Shown: positions 24,219 through 34,719 of the stretch, in pieces | Layout: every line of letters begins with the position of its first letter | How positions within the stretch are numbered: position 1 is the stretch's first letter | NCBI RefSeq assembly: GCF_001483755.1 | Contig: NZ_LQBK01000017.1 | Location: 22,889 to 86,888 of the forward strand | Source of the DNA: Kocuria rosea subsp. polaris | Lineage (GTDB): Bacteria; Actinomycetota; Actinomycetes; Actinomycetales; Micrococcaceae | Reading direction: 5' to 3' | DNA length: 64,000 nucleotides | The notes under the pieces: generated by a model | What the model was told of the DNA's origin: nothing | What the model saw: the letters and a program-made list of their open reading frames with translations, nothing else | Database searches by the model: none | Program-made: the position numbers and the translations under genes

Positions 24219-25199
24219 ATGAACAGTGATTCCCGCGCAGAGAACCAGTCCGCCGCCGACTCCGGGCACAACGTGGTGCTCGTCGGCATCGACGGCTCCG
24301 ACCAGGCCCGCCACGCCCTCGAGCGCGCCATCGACGAGGCCCGGGCCCAGGACCTGACGGTGCGCCTGCTGGGCGCCTACCCGGTCATCGGGGTCGGGGA
24401 CCCCGGGCTCGAGATGCGGTTCACCGAGGCCGTGATGAAGGAGAACGCCGAGCACCTGGCCGAGGCCCGGCAGGCCGTGGAGCAGGCGGGGCTGCCCGTC
24501 GAGGTCGTCGAGGCGGCCGGGGACGCCGCCAAGGCCGTCGTGGAGCAGTCGGGCGAGGCCGCCCTCGTGGTCATGGGCAAGCGCGGGCGCGGCGGCGCGC
24601 TGCGCGGCCGGCTGGGCTCGGTGTCCGCGGCCGTCGCGGCGCACGCCAAGAGCCCGGTCATCATCGTCCCCGAGGCCGCGGAGAGCCGGCACTCCGAACG
24701 GCGCGGCGGCAGCGCGGGCGACTTCGCGCTCGAGGCCGAGGGCCCGGTCAAGGCCGACGAGATCGACTTCACCGGCCGGGTGGTCGTGGGCCTGGACGCC
24801 CTCGGCTCGCGCAGCCCCGCGCTGGGGAAGGCCGTGGCGTACGCCCAGGAGCACGGCAAGTCCCTGGCGCTGGTCTCCGTGAACGGTGCCCTGTCCGGCA
24901 CGCCCGCCTGGTTCCAGGACGAGTTCAACCAGGCGCGGTACTTCCACGAGGCCGACCGGAAGCTCACCGAGATCTCCGACGAGATCGCCGCCGAGCACCC
25001 CGAGCTGACGGTGGAGCACCACATCTTCGTGGGCCGCCCGGGCCGTATCCTGATGAACGCCACGCACTCCGCGGACCTGGTCGTGGTGGGCTCCCGCGGC
25101 ATCGGCGGCTTCCGGGGACTGCTGCTCGGCTCGGTGTCCCAGGCGGTGCTGGAGAACGCCACCGGCCCGGTCATGGTCGTGCCCGCGCACCGCCCCTGA
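24219..25199 (+). CDS. universal stress protein, two UspA domains
   Basis: A 326-aa protein with tandem UspA folds. Both halves keep the ATP-binding pattern G-x2-G-x9-GS: GKRGRGGALRGRLGS in the first and GSRGIGGFRGLLLGS in the second. Each half starts with a VVLVGIDGS or VVVGLDALG strand. The linker between them (about residues 145-185) is Ser/Arg/Glu-rich. It is followed 52 bases later by a second gene of the same type, giving a local pair of dual-domain stress proteins. Confidence 0.9.
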   Translation: MNSDSRAENQSAADSGHNVVLVGIDGSDQARHALERAIDEARAQDLTVRLLGAYPVIGVGDPGLEMRFTEAVMKENAEHLAEARQAVEQAGLPVEVVEAAGDAAKAVVEQSGEAALVVMGKRGRGGALRGRLGSVSAAVAAHAKSPVIIVPEAAESRHSERRGGSAGDFALEAEGPVKADEIDFTGRVVVGLDALGSRSPALGKAVAYAQEHGKSLALVSVNGALSGTPAWFQDEFNQARYFHEADRKLTEISDEIAAEHPELTVEHHIFVGRPGRILMNATHSADLVVVGSRGIGGFRGLLLGSVSQAVLENATGPVMVVPAHRP

Positions 25200-25251
25200 G
25201 CGGGCGTTCCCGGCACCACACCCCCACGGCGAGCACAGGGAGCAGCGGCAC

Positions 25252-26145
25252 ATGACGGAGCAGATCGTCGTCGGCTACGACGGGTCCGAGAACAGCGAGC
25301 GGGCCCTGGACTGGGCCGTCCGGGAGGCCGCCGCCCGCGGCGGCGAGCTCAAGGTGGTGGTCTCCATGGGGCGGCCCGTGGCCGTGGACCCCAGTCTCTA
25401 CGGGCCGTTCCTGGAGGCGATCGAGGAGGAGGCGGACAAGCTGGCCGGCGCCGCCGTCAGCCGGGCCCGGGACGCCGGCGTCCCGGCGGTCGCCGTGGTC
25501 GAGCGCGGTGACGCGGCTGGGGTCCTGGTGCACGAGTCGGAGGGCGCCGCGGCCCTGGTGCTCGGCCGGCGCGGCCGCCGCGGCGTGCGCGGACGCCTCG
25601 GGTCGGTCACGGCCGCGGCGTCCGCGCACGCGAAGTGCCCCGTGATCGTCCTCCCGGACCGCTGGGACCCGGAGGCGAGGGCCGCCCAGGGCACGGCCGG
25701 GCCCTTCGCCGGCCGCGTGGTGGTCGGCGTGGACCGGCTCGGGCGGGACAACCCGGCCGTGCTGGCGGCCGGACGGTACGCGGTGCGGCACGGCGCGGGC
25801 CTGGCGCTGATCACCGTGGTCCCGGAGGCGCTGAGCATGCCGACGGGCTCCGCCGACCTGGACCGGGCCGTGCGCGAGCAGCTCACCGAGCCCGCCCAGG
25901 GGCTCGTGGACCAGGTCGCGGCGTCGGTGCGGGAGGACCACCCCGACCTCGACGTCCGGACGTTCGTCTTCTCCGGCACGCCCGCGGACCAGCTCGTGGA
26001 GGCCGGGCGGTCGGCGGAGCTCGTGGTGGTCGGCAGCCGCGGCTACGGCGGGTTCCGGGGACTGCTCATGGGCTCCGTCTCGCAGGCCGTGCTCAACGAG
26101 GGCGAGGGCCCCGTGATGGTGGTCCCGAACCGCCGGAAGGACTGA
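25252..26145 (+). CDS. universal stress protein, two UspA domains
   Basis: A 297-aa relative of the preceding protein. Domain one has VVGYDGSENSERALDWAV and GRRGRRGVRGRLGS; domain two has VVGVDRLGRDNPAV and GSRGYGGFRGLLMGS, so ATP binding is likely. It probably shares the transcript of the upstream stress protein or has its own promoter in the 52-base gap. The ATG is preceded by an AGGGAG-like site about ten bases away. Confidence 0.9.
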   Translation: MTEQIVVGYDGSENSERALDWAVREAAARGGELKVVVSMGRPVAVDPSLYGPFLEAIEEEADKLAGAAVSRARDAGVPAVAVVERGDAAGVLVHESEGAAALVLGRRGRRGVRGRLGSVTAAASAHAKCPVIVLPDRWDPEARAAQGTAGPFAGRVVVGVDRLGRDNPAVLAAGRYAVRHGAGLALITVVPEALSMPTGSADLDRAVREQLTEPAQGLVDQVAASVREDHPDLDVRTFVFSGTPADQLVEAGRSAELVVVGSRGYGGFRGLLMGSVSQAVLNEGEGPVMVVPNRRKD

Positions 26146-26220
26146 CCGGTCCGCCCGCAGGAGGAGCGCCCGGCCCGGGACGGCCGCGGAACTCCTCCTC
26201 CCGGAGGTTCTCCGGACCGG
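26146..26220. other. folded intergenic segment
   Basis: Nested complementary arms: CCGGTCCG (26146-26153) with CGGACCGG (26213-26220), and AGGAGGAG (26159-26166) with CTCCTCCT (26192-26199). An alternative small hairpin CCGGAG-GTT-CTCCGG is at 26201-26215. It begins directly after the stress-protein stop and could terminate or process that transcript. Confidence 0.4.
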
Positions 26221-26282
26221 GGCCGCCGGGCCATCCTGGGGACGAGCCCGCGGACCCGCCGCGGACGGAGGAGGGGCGCACC

Positions 26283-27155
26283 GTGGACCGCAGAGGACTC
26301 GCCGGGACCGCCCTGGTCCTCGCCGCGCTCACCGGGTGCTCGGCCCCGGTGGAGGTCCCGGACCCGCCCGCCGGGTCCAACGTGCTGGACGCGGCCGGCG
26401 TCCTGACCGACGCGCAGGAGCAGGAGCTCGACGCCCTGATCGAGGACCGCAACGCGAGCACGGACGCCGCCCGCGTCGCCGTGCTCACCGTGGAGGAGGC
26501 AGCCGGGTCGATCGAGGACCACGCCCGCGAGGTCGCCGCGGCCTGGGAGGTGGGCGACGCCGGGGCGGACAACGGCGTGCTCGTGGTCGCCGCCACCGAG
26601 GACCGGGAGCTGCGGATCGAGTCGGCGGACGGGGTGCGCGAGGCCTTCTCGGACGACGAGGCGCAGCGGGTGGTCGACGACGTGCTGGCGCCGGCCTTCG
26701 CGGACGGGCGCTACGCGCAGGGCCTGAACGGGGCCGTCGAGCAGATCTACACCTACGCGCAGGGCGGGGAGCCGCCGCAGGAGCCCTTCGACTGGGCCCT
26801 GCTCGGCTGGGTCGCCGGCGGCTTCGGCCTGGTCATAGCGCTGGTGGCGTGGTGGATCGTCGCAGACCTCCGCCGCCGGCGCCGGATCGCCGACGAGGAG
26901 CTCCGGGCGGCCGGGCAGCGCGACCCCGGGCTGCGGCTCACCGATGAGCAGCGCGAGGCCTACCGGAAGTACCGCTACCACCACCGCAAGCAGGACGCCG
27001 TGACGAACCCCGCCGTCTGGCTGCCGCTCTACCTGGCCGACCCGGGGCTGTACTCCGGCGGCTCGGGCGGAGGCACGGGCGGGGACGGACCGGGCGGCTC
27101 CTCGTTCGGCGGGGGCGGCGGCTTCACCGGCGGCGGGGCGTCCGGAAGCTACTGA
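26283..27155 (+). CDS. TPM-domain membrane lipoprotein
   Basis: A 290-aa protein with a lipobox (LTGC) after a short signal sequence. A TPM domain follows at about residues 30-155 (VLDAAGVLTDAQEQELDALIEDRNAST, VGDAGADNGVLVVAATEDRELRIE, AFADGRYAQGL). One membrane helix (VAGGFGLVIALVAWWIV), a charged cytoplasmic stretch and a glycine/serine-rich tail ending FTGGGASGSY complete it. TPM/YgcG proteins have been linked to phosphatase-like activity and membrane-complex assembly. Combining a lipobox with a later membrane helix is unusual, and the first segment may instead be a simple signal. GGAGGAGG precedes the GTG. Confidence 0.85.
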   Translation: MDRRGLAGTALVLAALTGCSAPVEVPDPPAGSNVLDAAGVLTDAQEQELDALIEDRNASTDAARVAVLTVEEAAGSIEDHAREVAAAWEVGDAGADNGVLVVAATEDRELRIESADGVREAFSDDEAQRVVDDVLAPAFADGRYAQGLNGAVEQIYTYAQGGEPPQEPFDWALLGWVAGGFGLVIALVAWWIVADLRRRRRIADEELRAAGQRDPGLRLTDEQREAYRKYRYHHRKQDAVTNPAVWLPLYLADPGLYSGGSGGGTGGDGPGGSSFGGGGGFTGGGASGSY

Positions 27156-27158
27156 GCA

Positions 27159-27192
27159 CCCCGCGCGCGGGGGCGTGCGCCCCCGCGCGGGG
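27159..27192. terminator. GC hairpin between convergent genes
   Basis: CGGGGGCG (27168-27175) pairs with CGCCCCCG (27178-27185), extended by CCCCGCG/CGCGGGG outside a two-base bulge. It lies between the TPM gene and convergent pdxT. Confidence 0.6.
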
Positions 27193-27220
27193 CGGCACCG
27201 GCCGGCCGGGGCAGAACGGC

Positions 27221-27255
27221 TCGGCGAAGCGGGACCGTTCGGCGAAGCGGGACCG
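27221..27255. repeat. 18-bp tandem duplication
   Basis: TCGGCGAAGCGGGACCG occurs at 27221-27237 and again at 27239-27255, period 18. The array ends one base before the pdxT stop codon. Confidence 0.75.
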
Positions 27256-27256
27256 C

Positions 27257-27855
27257 TCAGGCGGGGAGGCCGCGCCGGGCGGCCACGAGGGAGAGCAGGT
27301 GCCGGTGGACCGTGGTCTCCCCGGTCAGCTCGGGGTGGAACGAGATGCCGACGACGGCGCCGCTCGCCACCGCGACCACCTGCCCCCGGTGCCGGGCGAG
27401 GACCTCGACGCCCTCGCCGACACGCGTCACCGCGGGGGCCCGGATGAAGGCCGCGCGCACGACGTCCCCGGCGCCGCCCCAGGCCAGGGTGACCTCCTCG
27501 GAGGCCGTCTGGGGGCCGAACGCGTTGCGGGCCACCGTGACGTCCAGGACCCCGAGGGACTGCTGGCCGGGGGCGGGGTCCTCGATGTCGGTGGAGAGCA
27601 GGATCAGCCCGGCGCACGTGCCCAGTGTGGGAAGGCCGCCGAGGACGGCCTCCCGCAGCGGCTCCCGCAGCCCGAACAGGCGCAGCAGCCGGTCCACGGT
27701 GGAGGACTCCCCGCCGGGCAGCACGATCGCGTCCAGCCCGGCGAGCTGCTCGGCCGTCTTCACGAGCACGGGCTCGGCGCCGAGCTCCTGCAGCATCGCG
27801 GCGTGCTCGGCGACCCCGCCCTGCAGGGCGAGGACGCCGACGCGGGGCGCGGAAC

Positions 27856-27859
<4 letters not shown>
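27257..27859 (-). CDS. pdxT: pyridoxal 5'-phosphate synthase glutaminase subunit
   Basis: A 200-aa class I glutaminase. The oxyanion segment is [13 protein letters not shown], the nucleophile is Cys82 in LGTCAGLIL, and the His-Glu pair lies in SFHPELTGE near the C-terminus. PdxT releases ammonia from glutamine and channels it to PdxS for vitamin B6 synthesis. The GTG start overlaps the pdxS stop (TGGTGA), giving translational coupling within pdxST. Confidence 0.93.
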
Positions 27860-28821
<962 letters not shown>

Positions 28822-28843
28822 GGAGTCCATCCTCCGTTCCGGA

Positions 28844-28889
28844 GTGGTCCATCGACAGGTCCACCATCGATAGAATCTGTTGGACCACC
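28844..28889. promoter_or_regulatory. putative PdxR operator between pdxS and pdxR
   Basis: GTGGTCCA (28844-28851) is the exact inverse of TGGACCAC (28881-28888), and a third copy GGTCCACC lies at 28858-28865, twelve bases after the first. Paired direct and inverted half-sites between divergent pdxS and pdxR fit MocR-type regulation. The half-site also resembles the AGTGGTC-type motif I recall for corynebacterial PdxR. TAGAAT at 28871-28876 could be the -10 of pdxR. Confidence 0.65.
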
Positions 28890-28929
28890 GAACATCCTGC
28901 GGAGACCTGCGGGAGAGAGGAGCCGGCCC

Positions 28930-30480
28930 GTGCGGCACCCCCACGACGTGGAGCTGCCCGTGCGCGTGGACCGGGCCGACCCCGCGCCCCTGCCCGCGCA
29001 GCTCGTCCAGCAGCTGCGGGAGCTGGTGGTCTCCGGGGCCCTGCGCCCCGGGGACCCGCTGCCCTCCACGCGCGGGCTCGCCGCCCGGCTGGGGATCTCG
29101 CGCGGCTCCGTGGTCACCGCCTACGACCAGCTCCACGGCGAGGGCTACCTGCACGCGACCAACGGGGCCACGGTGGTCCACCCCGACCTGGCGCGCTCCC
29201 GGGCGGAGCCCCCGGCCGCCCGCACCGGCCCCCGCCCGCCCGTGGCGCGGCCGCGCCGGGCCCGCGAGCGGCCCATGATCGACCTCACGCCCGGGCGGCC
29301 CGACACCGGGCGGCTGGCCACCCCGCAGTGGCGCGCCGCGTGGCGGGACGCCGCGGCCGCCGCCGGGACGGGCGCGCCCCCGCCCCAGGGCTCGGAGCCG
29401 CTGCGCGAGCAGATCGCCGAGCACCTGCGGCTGATGCGCGGCGTGGTCCGGGACCCCGGGGACCTCTTCGTCACGGCGGGCGCGCGGGACGGGCTCCAGC
29501 TGCTGCTCGCGGTGCTCGGCGGCCACGCGGGCCGCGGGCTGCGGGTCGCCGTCGAGGACCCCGGCTACCCCTCGCTGCGCCGGGTGCCGCAGCGGCTCGG
29601 CCACGAGGTGCTGCCCGTGCCGATCGACGACCAGGGGCTCGACCCCGCCCGGCTGCCGTCCGGCGCCTGGGCCGGCCCGGGGGAGTGGGAGATCGAGCGG
29701 CCCCCGGACGCCGTGATCGTGACCCCCAGCCACCAGTACCCCCTCGGCGCGTCGATGCCCGCCGCCCGCCGGCTCGAGCTGCTCGGCTGGGCGCGCGCCC
29801 ACGACGCGCTGATCGTGGAGGACGACTACGACTCCGAGCTGCGCTACGTGGGCGAGCCGCTCCCGGCGCTGTCCTCCCTCGACCACGCCCCGGGCGCCGC
29901 CCCGGAGCCGCCCGCCCCGGGGCGGCTGCTCGGCGCCGGCGGCCACGTGGCCACGCTGGGCTCCTTCACCAAGGTCCTCGCGCCCGGGCTGGGGGTCGGC
30001 TACCTGCTGGCCCCGCCGGCCCTCCGGGAGGAGCTGCTGCGGCTGCGCACGGACCTGGGCAACCCCGCCTCCGCGGTCGCCCAGGACGCCATGGCCCGGT
30101 TCTTGGCCGAGGGCGGGCTGCGCCGGCACACCGCCCGGATGCGGCGGGAGTACCGGCGCCGGCGGGACCTGCTCACCGCGGCCCTCGCGGGCGTCCGCGG
30201 GGTGCGGGCCGTGCCCATGGACGGCGGGCTGCACGCCGTCCTCGAGTTCACGGGGGAGGTGCCGTTCGAGGAGCAGGACGTCGTGGACCGGGCCGCGGCC
30301 GCGGGCGTGCGAGTGGCGGCGCTGGGCTCGTACTGGGCGCACGGCGCGCGGGGCGCCCGCCGCGGCGTCGTCGTCGGCTTCGGCGCCACCGGCGCCGCCC
30401 CGCAGGGGGACGCCCTGCCGGACGCCCTCGCGGTGCTGGCCCGGGTGCTCTCGGCGCCCGGCCGCGGCTCCGGTCGCTAG
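28930..30480 (+). CDS. pdxR: MocR-type (GntR/aminotransferase) regulator PdxR
   Basis: A 516-aa fusion regulator. The N-terminal GntR winged helix (about 18-85: [44 protein letters not shown]) is joined by a Pro/Arg linker to a class I aminotransferase-like domain. That domain has the PLP-site segments [11 protein letters not shown] and [15 protein letters not shown], the lysine being in FTK. PdxR senses pyridoxal phosphate and activates pdxST when it is scarce. Divergent placement from pdxS and the shared operator support the name. The GTG at 28930 has GAGAGGAG upstream. Confidence 0.9.
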   Translation: MRHPHDVELPVRVDRADPAPLPAQLVQQLRELVVSGALRPGDPLPSTRGLAARLGISRGSVVTAYDQLHGEGYLHATNGATVVHPDLARSRAEPPAARTGPRPPVARPRRARERPMIDLTPGRPDTGRLATPQWRAAWRDAAAAAGTGAPPPQGSEPLREQIAEHLRLMRGVVRDPGDLFVTAGARDGLQLLLAVLGGHAGRGLRVAVEDPGYPSLRRVPQRLGHEVLPVPIDDQGLDPARLPSGAWAGPGEWEIERPPDAVIVTPSHQYPLGASMPAARRLELLGWARAHDALIVEDDYDSELRYVGEPLPALSSLDHAPGAAPEPPAPGRLLGAGGHVATLGSFTKVLAPGLGVGYLLAPPALREELLRLRTDLGNPASAVAQDAMARFLAEGGLRRHTARMRREYRRRRDLLTAALAGVRGVRAVPMDGGLHAVLEFTGEVPFEEQDVVDRAAAAGVRVAALGSYWAHGARGARRGVVVGFGATGAAPQGDALPDALAVLARVLSAPGRGSGR

Positions 30481-30483
30481 ACT
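30478..30483 (+). promoter_or_regulatory. -10 element overlapping the pdxR stop codon
   Basis: TAGACT uses the pdxR TAG stop as its first three bases and lies 66 bases before the next GTG. A GC-rich hairpin follows at about 30490-30502. Confidence 0.35.
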
Positions 30484-30549
30484 GACCCGGGCCCCGCGGG
30501 CCGTTCCACCAGGGCCTTCCCGCCCGCACGTCCTCCCGAAAGGCGCACC

Positions 30550-31140
30550 GTGAACCCCGACCCGAGCACCGGCATCCACCGCGACCTGTTCGCGCCCACG
30601 CTGCTGCGCGCGCTCGTGGCCCTGGTCCTCGGCGCCGTGACCGTGTTCTGGCAGGAGCCGACGCTGCCCGTGGTGGCCTGGGGCGTGGGGCTCTACCTCG
30701 TGCTCACGGGGGCCGCGAGCGTGTTCCTGCAGCTGCGGCTCAACGGCAACGACGCCGTGGACCTGGGCCCCGCCCGGCAGGTCCCCCAGTCCTACGGCGT
30801 GCTGTACCTGCTGGGCGGGATCTTCACGGTCCTCGGCGCCGACAGCCCCGCGTGGCTCGTGGTCTACGCGGCGTCCGTCATGGGCCTGGCCGGGCTCACG
30901 GAGCTGGCCCTCGGGCTGCGGTTCCGCACGAGCTTCCCCCTGGGCCGCGACTGGACCATCGCCGGGCTCGTCACGGTCCTCGCCGCCACCGGCCTCGTGC
31001 TCGTGGTGGACCTCGGCGCCAAGGCCCTCTTCGGGGTGGTGGGGGCCGCCGCGGTGGTCATCGGCGTCACCCACCTGCTGGCCGCCCTGACCCTCCGGCA
31101 CGAGGACCGCCGGGGACGGGCTCCCGCCGGGACCGCGTAG
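30550..31140 (+). CDS. HdeD-like/DUF308 integral membrane protein
   Basis: A 196-aa protein with six hydrophobic segments arranged as three helical hairpins. Examples are [48 protein letters not shown] and [19 protein letters not shown]. This pattern fits the HdeD/DUF308 family of small inner-membrane proteins, whose function is unknown outside acid stress in enterobacteria. The GTG at 30550 has GAAAGG upstream. The short tail is Arg-rich and cytoplasmic. Confidence 0.7.
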   Translation: MNPDPSTGIHRDLFAPTLLRALVALVLGAVTVFWQEPTLPVVAWGVGLYLVLTGAASVFLQLRLNGNDAVDLGPARQVPQSYGVLYLLGGIFTVLGADSPAWLVVYAASVMGLAGLTELALGLRFRTSFPLGRDWTIAGLVTVLAATGLVLVVDLGAKALFGVVGAAAVVIGVTHLLAALTLRHEDRRGRAPAGTA

Positions 31141-31143
31141 ACT
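31138..31143 (+). promoter_or_regulatory. -10 element overlapping the preceding stop codon
   Basis: TAGACT again uses the upstream gene's TAG stop. The 5' leader to the GTG at 31201 contains a 7-bp hairpin (31155-31161 with 31168-31174) followed by AGGAGGA. Confidence 0.4.
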
Positions 31144-31200
31144 GGGCTACCGCACGGCAGGCCCCGTCCTGCCGAGGACACCAGCTCACGAGGAGGACCA

Positions 31201-31707
31201 GTGGCACAGCGCAAGGGCTCGAGAGGCGGCTCCCGGGCCGACGTCAAGGGCCCCCTGATCCTGTCCGCCGTGCTCGCGGCGATCGCGTTCGTCGCCGTGG
31301 GGATCTTCGCCAGCGGCGGCACGGACAACGCCCTGCGCCTGGACCTCGCCTTCATCGCCGCCGGCATCGTGTTCATCGTGACGCTCGTGATCAGCGCCAC
31401 GCTGATGATCGTCGAGAAGCCCAACGACCCCCACCTCGGCGAGGGCACGGGCGTCAACCGCTCCTCGGCCAAGCTCTACGCCGAGGCCCGGGCCCGCCGG
31501 CAGGCGGCCGCACGGCCCGCCGGCGAGGCCGAGTTCGGCCAGCGCGTCCGGCCCGACACCGAGGGCGAGGACCTCCTCGGCCGGCGCTCCGCCGACGGCG
31601 CCGCACCGGGCGACGGACCCGCGCGGGCGGACGACGGCGGCCCCGCGGGCGGCCGCGGCCCGGTGCACGGGCCGGACGGCGACGACGGCCCCGCCCCGCG
31701 CGCCTGA
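31201..31707 (+). CDS. small membrane protein with disordered tail, 168 aa
   Basis: Two membrane helices near the N-terminus (LILSAVLAAIAFVAVGIFA and LDLAFIAAGIVFIVTLVISATLMIV) leave both ends in the cytoplasm after a basic leader. The C-terminal half is charged and then Gly/Asp/Ala/Pro-rich, and is predicted to be disordered. I do not recognise a characterised family, though such two-helix proteins are common in Micrococcales. AGGAGGA precedes the GTG. Confidence 0.75.
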   Translation: MAQRKGSRGGSRADVKGPLILSAVLAAIAFVAVGIFASGGTDNALRLDLAFIAAGIVFIVTLVISATLMIVEKPNDPHLGEGTGVNRSSAKLYAEARARRQAAARPAGEAEFGQRVRPDTEGEDLLGRRSADGAAPGDGPARADDGGPAGGRGPVHGPDGDDGPAPRA

Positions 31708-31801
31708 GGCCACGCTCGCGCCGCTCCGCCCGCCCGGGGCTTCCCCGCGCCCGGAGGACCCGGCCGCCGGACGGGCCTGTTGCCGCCGGGCGTCCGCTCG
31801 A

Positions 31802-31848
31802 TAGATTGGACGGCACCTGAGCAGCAGGGCCGGCCCCCGTGCCCTGCT
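31802..31848 (+). promoter_or_regulatory. promoter -10 and leader hairpin
   Basis: TAGATT (31802-31807) lies 65 bases before the next ATG. The leader folds into an 8-bp stem (31823-31830 with 31841-31848, ten-base loop). Confidence 0.4.
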
Positions 31849-31872
31849 CGAGACCGGACGACGGGAACCAGC

Positions 31873-32070
31873 ATGAGCCAGCAACCGGAACCGCCCACCG
31901 AGGGCGACGCGGAGTTCGAGCAGAAGGTCCAGCAGCGGATGGCCGACCAGCAGGAGGACGGTCCCGACCAGGACCCCGTGGACGTGGCGCAGGAGGACTA
32001 CAAGTCCGAGGTGCCGGAGCTCCCGGAGAACGAGGAGAGCCCGGTCGACCCCGGCCAGGCCGGCGCCTGA
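31873..32070 (+). CDS. small acidic hypothetical protein, 65 aa
   Basis: A highly acidic 65-residue protein (many Glu, Asp, Gln and Pro; no Cys, Trp or membrane segment), starting MSQQPEPPTEGDAEFEQK. One amphipathic stretch (EQKVQQRMADQQ) precedes a tail (VDVAQEDYKSEVPELPENEE) that is probably disordered. Family and function are unknown. The ATG has a GGGAA site, and a promoter and terminator frame it as a single-gene unit. Confidence 0.65.
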   Translation: MSQQPEPPTEGDAEFEQKVQQRMADQQEDGPDQDPVDVAQEDYKSEVPELPENEESPVDPGQAGA

Positions 32071-32087
32071 GCAGCACCTCGCACGGA

Positions 32088-32135
32088 CGACGACGCCCCG
32101 GGGCGGACCAGGAGGTCCGCCCCGGGGCGTCGTCG
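32088..32135. terminator. 22-bp perfect hairpin between convergent genes
   Basis: Arms 32088-32109 and 32114-32135 pair without mismatch over an AGGA loop. It serves the 65-aa gene and, in reverse, copA. Confidence 0.85.
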
Positions 32136-32152
32136 CGTCCGGAGGCCCCGGC

Positions 32153-34450
32153 TCAGCGGCCGAAGCCGCGCAGCCGCAGGGAGTTCAGCACCACGAACAC
32201 GGAGCTGAAGGCCATGGCGGCGCCCGCGATCACGGGGTTGAGCAGGCCCGCGGCCGCCACGGGGACGGCCACCGTGTTGTAGGCGAAGGCCCAGAACAGG
32301 TTCGACTTGATGATCGACAGGGTCCGGCGGGACAGGGCGATGGCCGTGGGGACCGAGCCGACGTCGCTGCGCACCACGGTGATGTCCGCGGCCTCGATCG
32401 CCGCGTCCGTGCCGGCGCCCATCGCGATCCCGAGGTCGGCCTGTGCCAGGGCCGCGGCGTCGTTGACGCCGTCGCCCACCATGGCGACCACGCGGCCGTC
32501 GTCCTGGAGGTCGCGGACCACCGCGACCTTGCCCTCCGGGCTGACGTCCGCGACGACGTCCTCGGCGGCGATGCCGGCCTCGGCGGCGACGGCCCGCGCC
32601 ACGGGCTCGTTGTCGCCGGTCAGCAGCATGGGGCGCAGCCCCAGCTCCTTGAGCCGCGCGATCGCCGCCCGGGCGTCGTCCTTGACGGTGTCGCGCAGGT
32701 CCACGAAACCGACCAGGGCCCCGTCGACGGCCACGAGGATCGTGGTGAACCCGCCCTCCTGGGCCCGGCGCAGCGCGTCGAGCTGGGCGCCGTCCAGGCG
32801 CACGCCGTTCTCGGCCAGCCAGGTGGTGCGCCCGACCACCACCGAGCGGGAGTGCATCCCGTCCGTCACGTGCGCGCGCACGCCGCCGCCGGGGGCCGAG
32901 ACGAACCCGGAGACCGGGAACCGGTGCGGGGTGGCCGCGGCCACGGCTCGGGCGATGGGGTGCTCGGAGTGCTGCTCCACGGTGGCCGCGAGGTCCAGCA
33001 CCTGGTCCCGGGAGTACCCGGACACGGGCGTCACCGCCGCGACGGAGAGCTGGCCGCTCGTGACGGTGCCCGTCTTGTCGAGCACCACGGTGTCCACCGT
33101 GCGGGTGTCCTCGAGCACCTCGGCGCCCTTGATCAGGATGCCCAGCTGCGCGCCCCGGCCCGTGCCGGTGAGCAGGGCCGTGGGAGTGGCCAGGCCCAGG
33201 GCGCAAGGGCAGGCGATCACGAGCACGGAGACCGCGGCCACGAAGGCCGCGTTGACGTCCCCGGTCAGCAGCAGCCAGCCGATCAGCGTGGCCAGGGCGA
33301 GCACCAGGACGATCGGGACGAAGACCCCGGAGATCCGGTCGGCCAGACGGGCCACAGGGGCCTTGCTCGACTGGGCCCGGGCCACCATCCGGCCCATCTG
33401 GGCCAGGGTGGTGTCGGAGCCCACGCGGGTCGCCTCGACCAGCAGGCGGCCGTTGGTGTTGATCGTGGCGCCGGTGACGGTGTCGCCGACCTCGACCTCC
33501 ACGGGCAGGGACTCGCCGGTGAGCAGGGAGGTGTCCACGGCCGAGCGGCCGTCCACGACCACGCCGTCGGCGGCGATCTTCTCGCCGGGACGCACCACGA
33601 TCAGGTCCCCCGGGCGCAGCTGCTCCGCGGGCAGGTCGGTCTCGACACCGTCCCGCAGGACCACCGCGTCCTTCGCGCCGAGCTCCAGCAGCGCGCGCAG
33701 CGCCTCGCCGGAGCGCGCCTTCGCCCGGGCCTCCAGATAGCGGCCCAGCAGCAGGAACGCGGTGACGAGGGCCCCGGTCTCGAAGTAGAGCTGGTGCCCG
33801 CTCATGTCCATCGCGTGGCCGAGCATCGCGCCGGCCGTCATGCCGGGCTCCCGCAGCAGGTTCCACAGCGAGAACAGGTACGCGGCGGACACGCCCAGGG
33901 ACACGAGGGTGTCCATGGTGGAGGTCAGGTGCCGGGCGTTGATCGCCGCCGAGCGGTGGAACGGCCACGCCGCCCACGTGACGACCGGCAGGCTCAGCAC
34001 CGCGACCACCCAGCCCCAGTGCGGGAACTGGAAGCCGGGCAGCATCGAGATCACGAACACCGGGACGGAGAACGCGGCCGCCACGAGCAGGCGCCGGCGC
34101 AGGGACTCGGGCGAGCGCAGCGACGACGCCTCCCGCCCCGCGACCTTCGTCATGGCGTCGGGGCCGTCCCCGGCCGCCTCGTCGTCGTCCCCGGCCGCGT
34201 TCCTGAGCGTGGCGCCGTACCCGGCCTTCTCGACCGTCTCGACGACCTGCTCGTCGCTCACGCCCTCGGGCACGTGGACGGTGGCGGTCTCGAGGGCGAG
34301 GTTGACGGACGCGTCGACGCCCTCGAGCTTGCCCAGCTTCTTCTCGACCCGGCTGACGCACGAGGAGCACGTCATGCCGGTGATCTCGAGCTCGAGGGTG
34401 CGCAGGGGCCCGGCGACCTCCGTGGGGACGGGCGCGCGGGTCTCAGGCAA
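32153..34450 (-). CDS. copA: copper-exporting P1B-type ATPase
   Basis: A 765-aa heavy-metal ATPase. An N-terminal metal-binding domain carries MTCSSC (residues 26-31). Eight membrane helices include the transport motif CPC in [10 protein letters not shown]. The actuator has TGES, the phosphorylation site is DKTGT, and the SEHP, TGDN and GDGVND motifs complete the ATP-binding domain. These mark a Cu(I) exporter. The only sensible start is a TTG at 34450, overlapping the copZ stop by eight bases, so it is likely coupled to copZ. It closes the csoR-copZ-copA operon. Confidence 0.93.
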   Translation of the reverse strand: MPETRAPVPTEVAGPLRTLELEITGMTCSSCVSRVEKKLGKLEGVDASVNLALETATVHVPEGVSDEQVVETVEKAGYGATLRNAAGDDDEAAGDGPDAMTKVAGREASSLRSPESLRRRLLVAAAFSVPVFVISMLPGFQFPHWGWVVAVLSLPVVTWAAWPFHRSAAINARHLTSTMDTLVSLGVSAAYLFSLWNLLREPGMTAGAMLGHAMDMSGHQLYFETGALVTAFLLLGRYLEARAKARSGEALRALLELGAKDAVVLRDGVETDLPAEQLRPGDLIVVRPGEKIAADGVVVDGRSAVDTSLLTGESLPVEVEVGDTVTGATINTNGRLLVEATRVGSDTTLAQMGRMVARAQSSKAPVARLADRISGVFVPIVLVLALATLIGWLLLTGDVNAAFVAAVSVLVIACPCALGLATPTALLTGTGRGAQLGILIKGAEVLEDTRTVDTVVLDKTGTVTSGQLSVAAVTPVSGYSRDQVLDLAATVEQHSEHPIARAVAAATPHRFPVSGFVSAPGGGVRAHVTDGMHSRSVVVGRTTWLAENGVRLDGAQLDALRRAQEGGFTTILVAVDGALVGFVDLRDTVKDDARAAIARLKELGLRPMLLTGDNEPVARAVAAEAGIAAEDVVADVSPEGKVAVVRDLQDDGRVVAMVGDGVNDAAALAQADLGIAMGAGTDAAIEAADITVVRSDVGSVPTAIALSRRTLSIIKSNLFWAFAYNTVAVPVAAAGLLNPVIAGAAMAFSSVFVVLNSLRLRGFGR

Positions 34451-34652
34451 CGGTGTACCCCGCTTCCTCGACGGCCTCCCTGATCTCGTCCTCCGACAGC
34501 TCGCGGGAAGTGGTCAGGACGACGGGGGAGACCCCGCCGGCCACGAGGTCGACGTCGACGGACTCGACGCCCTCCAGCTCGGTGAGCTCCTCGGTGACGG
34601 ACATGACGCAGTGGCCGCAGGTCATGCCGGAAACGTTGACGGTGGTCTGCAC
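34443..34652 (-). CDS. copZ: copper chaperone
   Basis: A 69-aa heavy-metal-associated domain with the Cu(I) motif MTCGHC (Cys12 and Cys15) and the ferredoxin-like pattern ending EEAGYTVA. It should carry Cu(I) to CopA. The GTG at 34652 has GAGGAG upstream. It lies 67 bases after csoR and overlaps copA. Confidence 0.92.
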   Translation of the reverse strand: MQTTVNVSGMTCGHCVMSVTEELTELEGVESVDVDLVAGGVSPVVLTTSRELSEDEIREAVEEAGYTVA

Positions 34653-34719
34653 GATGTTCTCCTCGGTGGGCAGGTCGGTTCGGTGGAGTGGTTCGGTCGG
34701 TCCGGTGCGCCGGTCCGGG

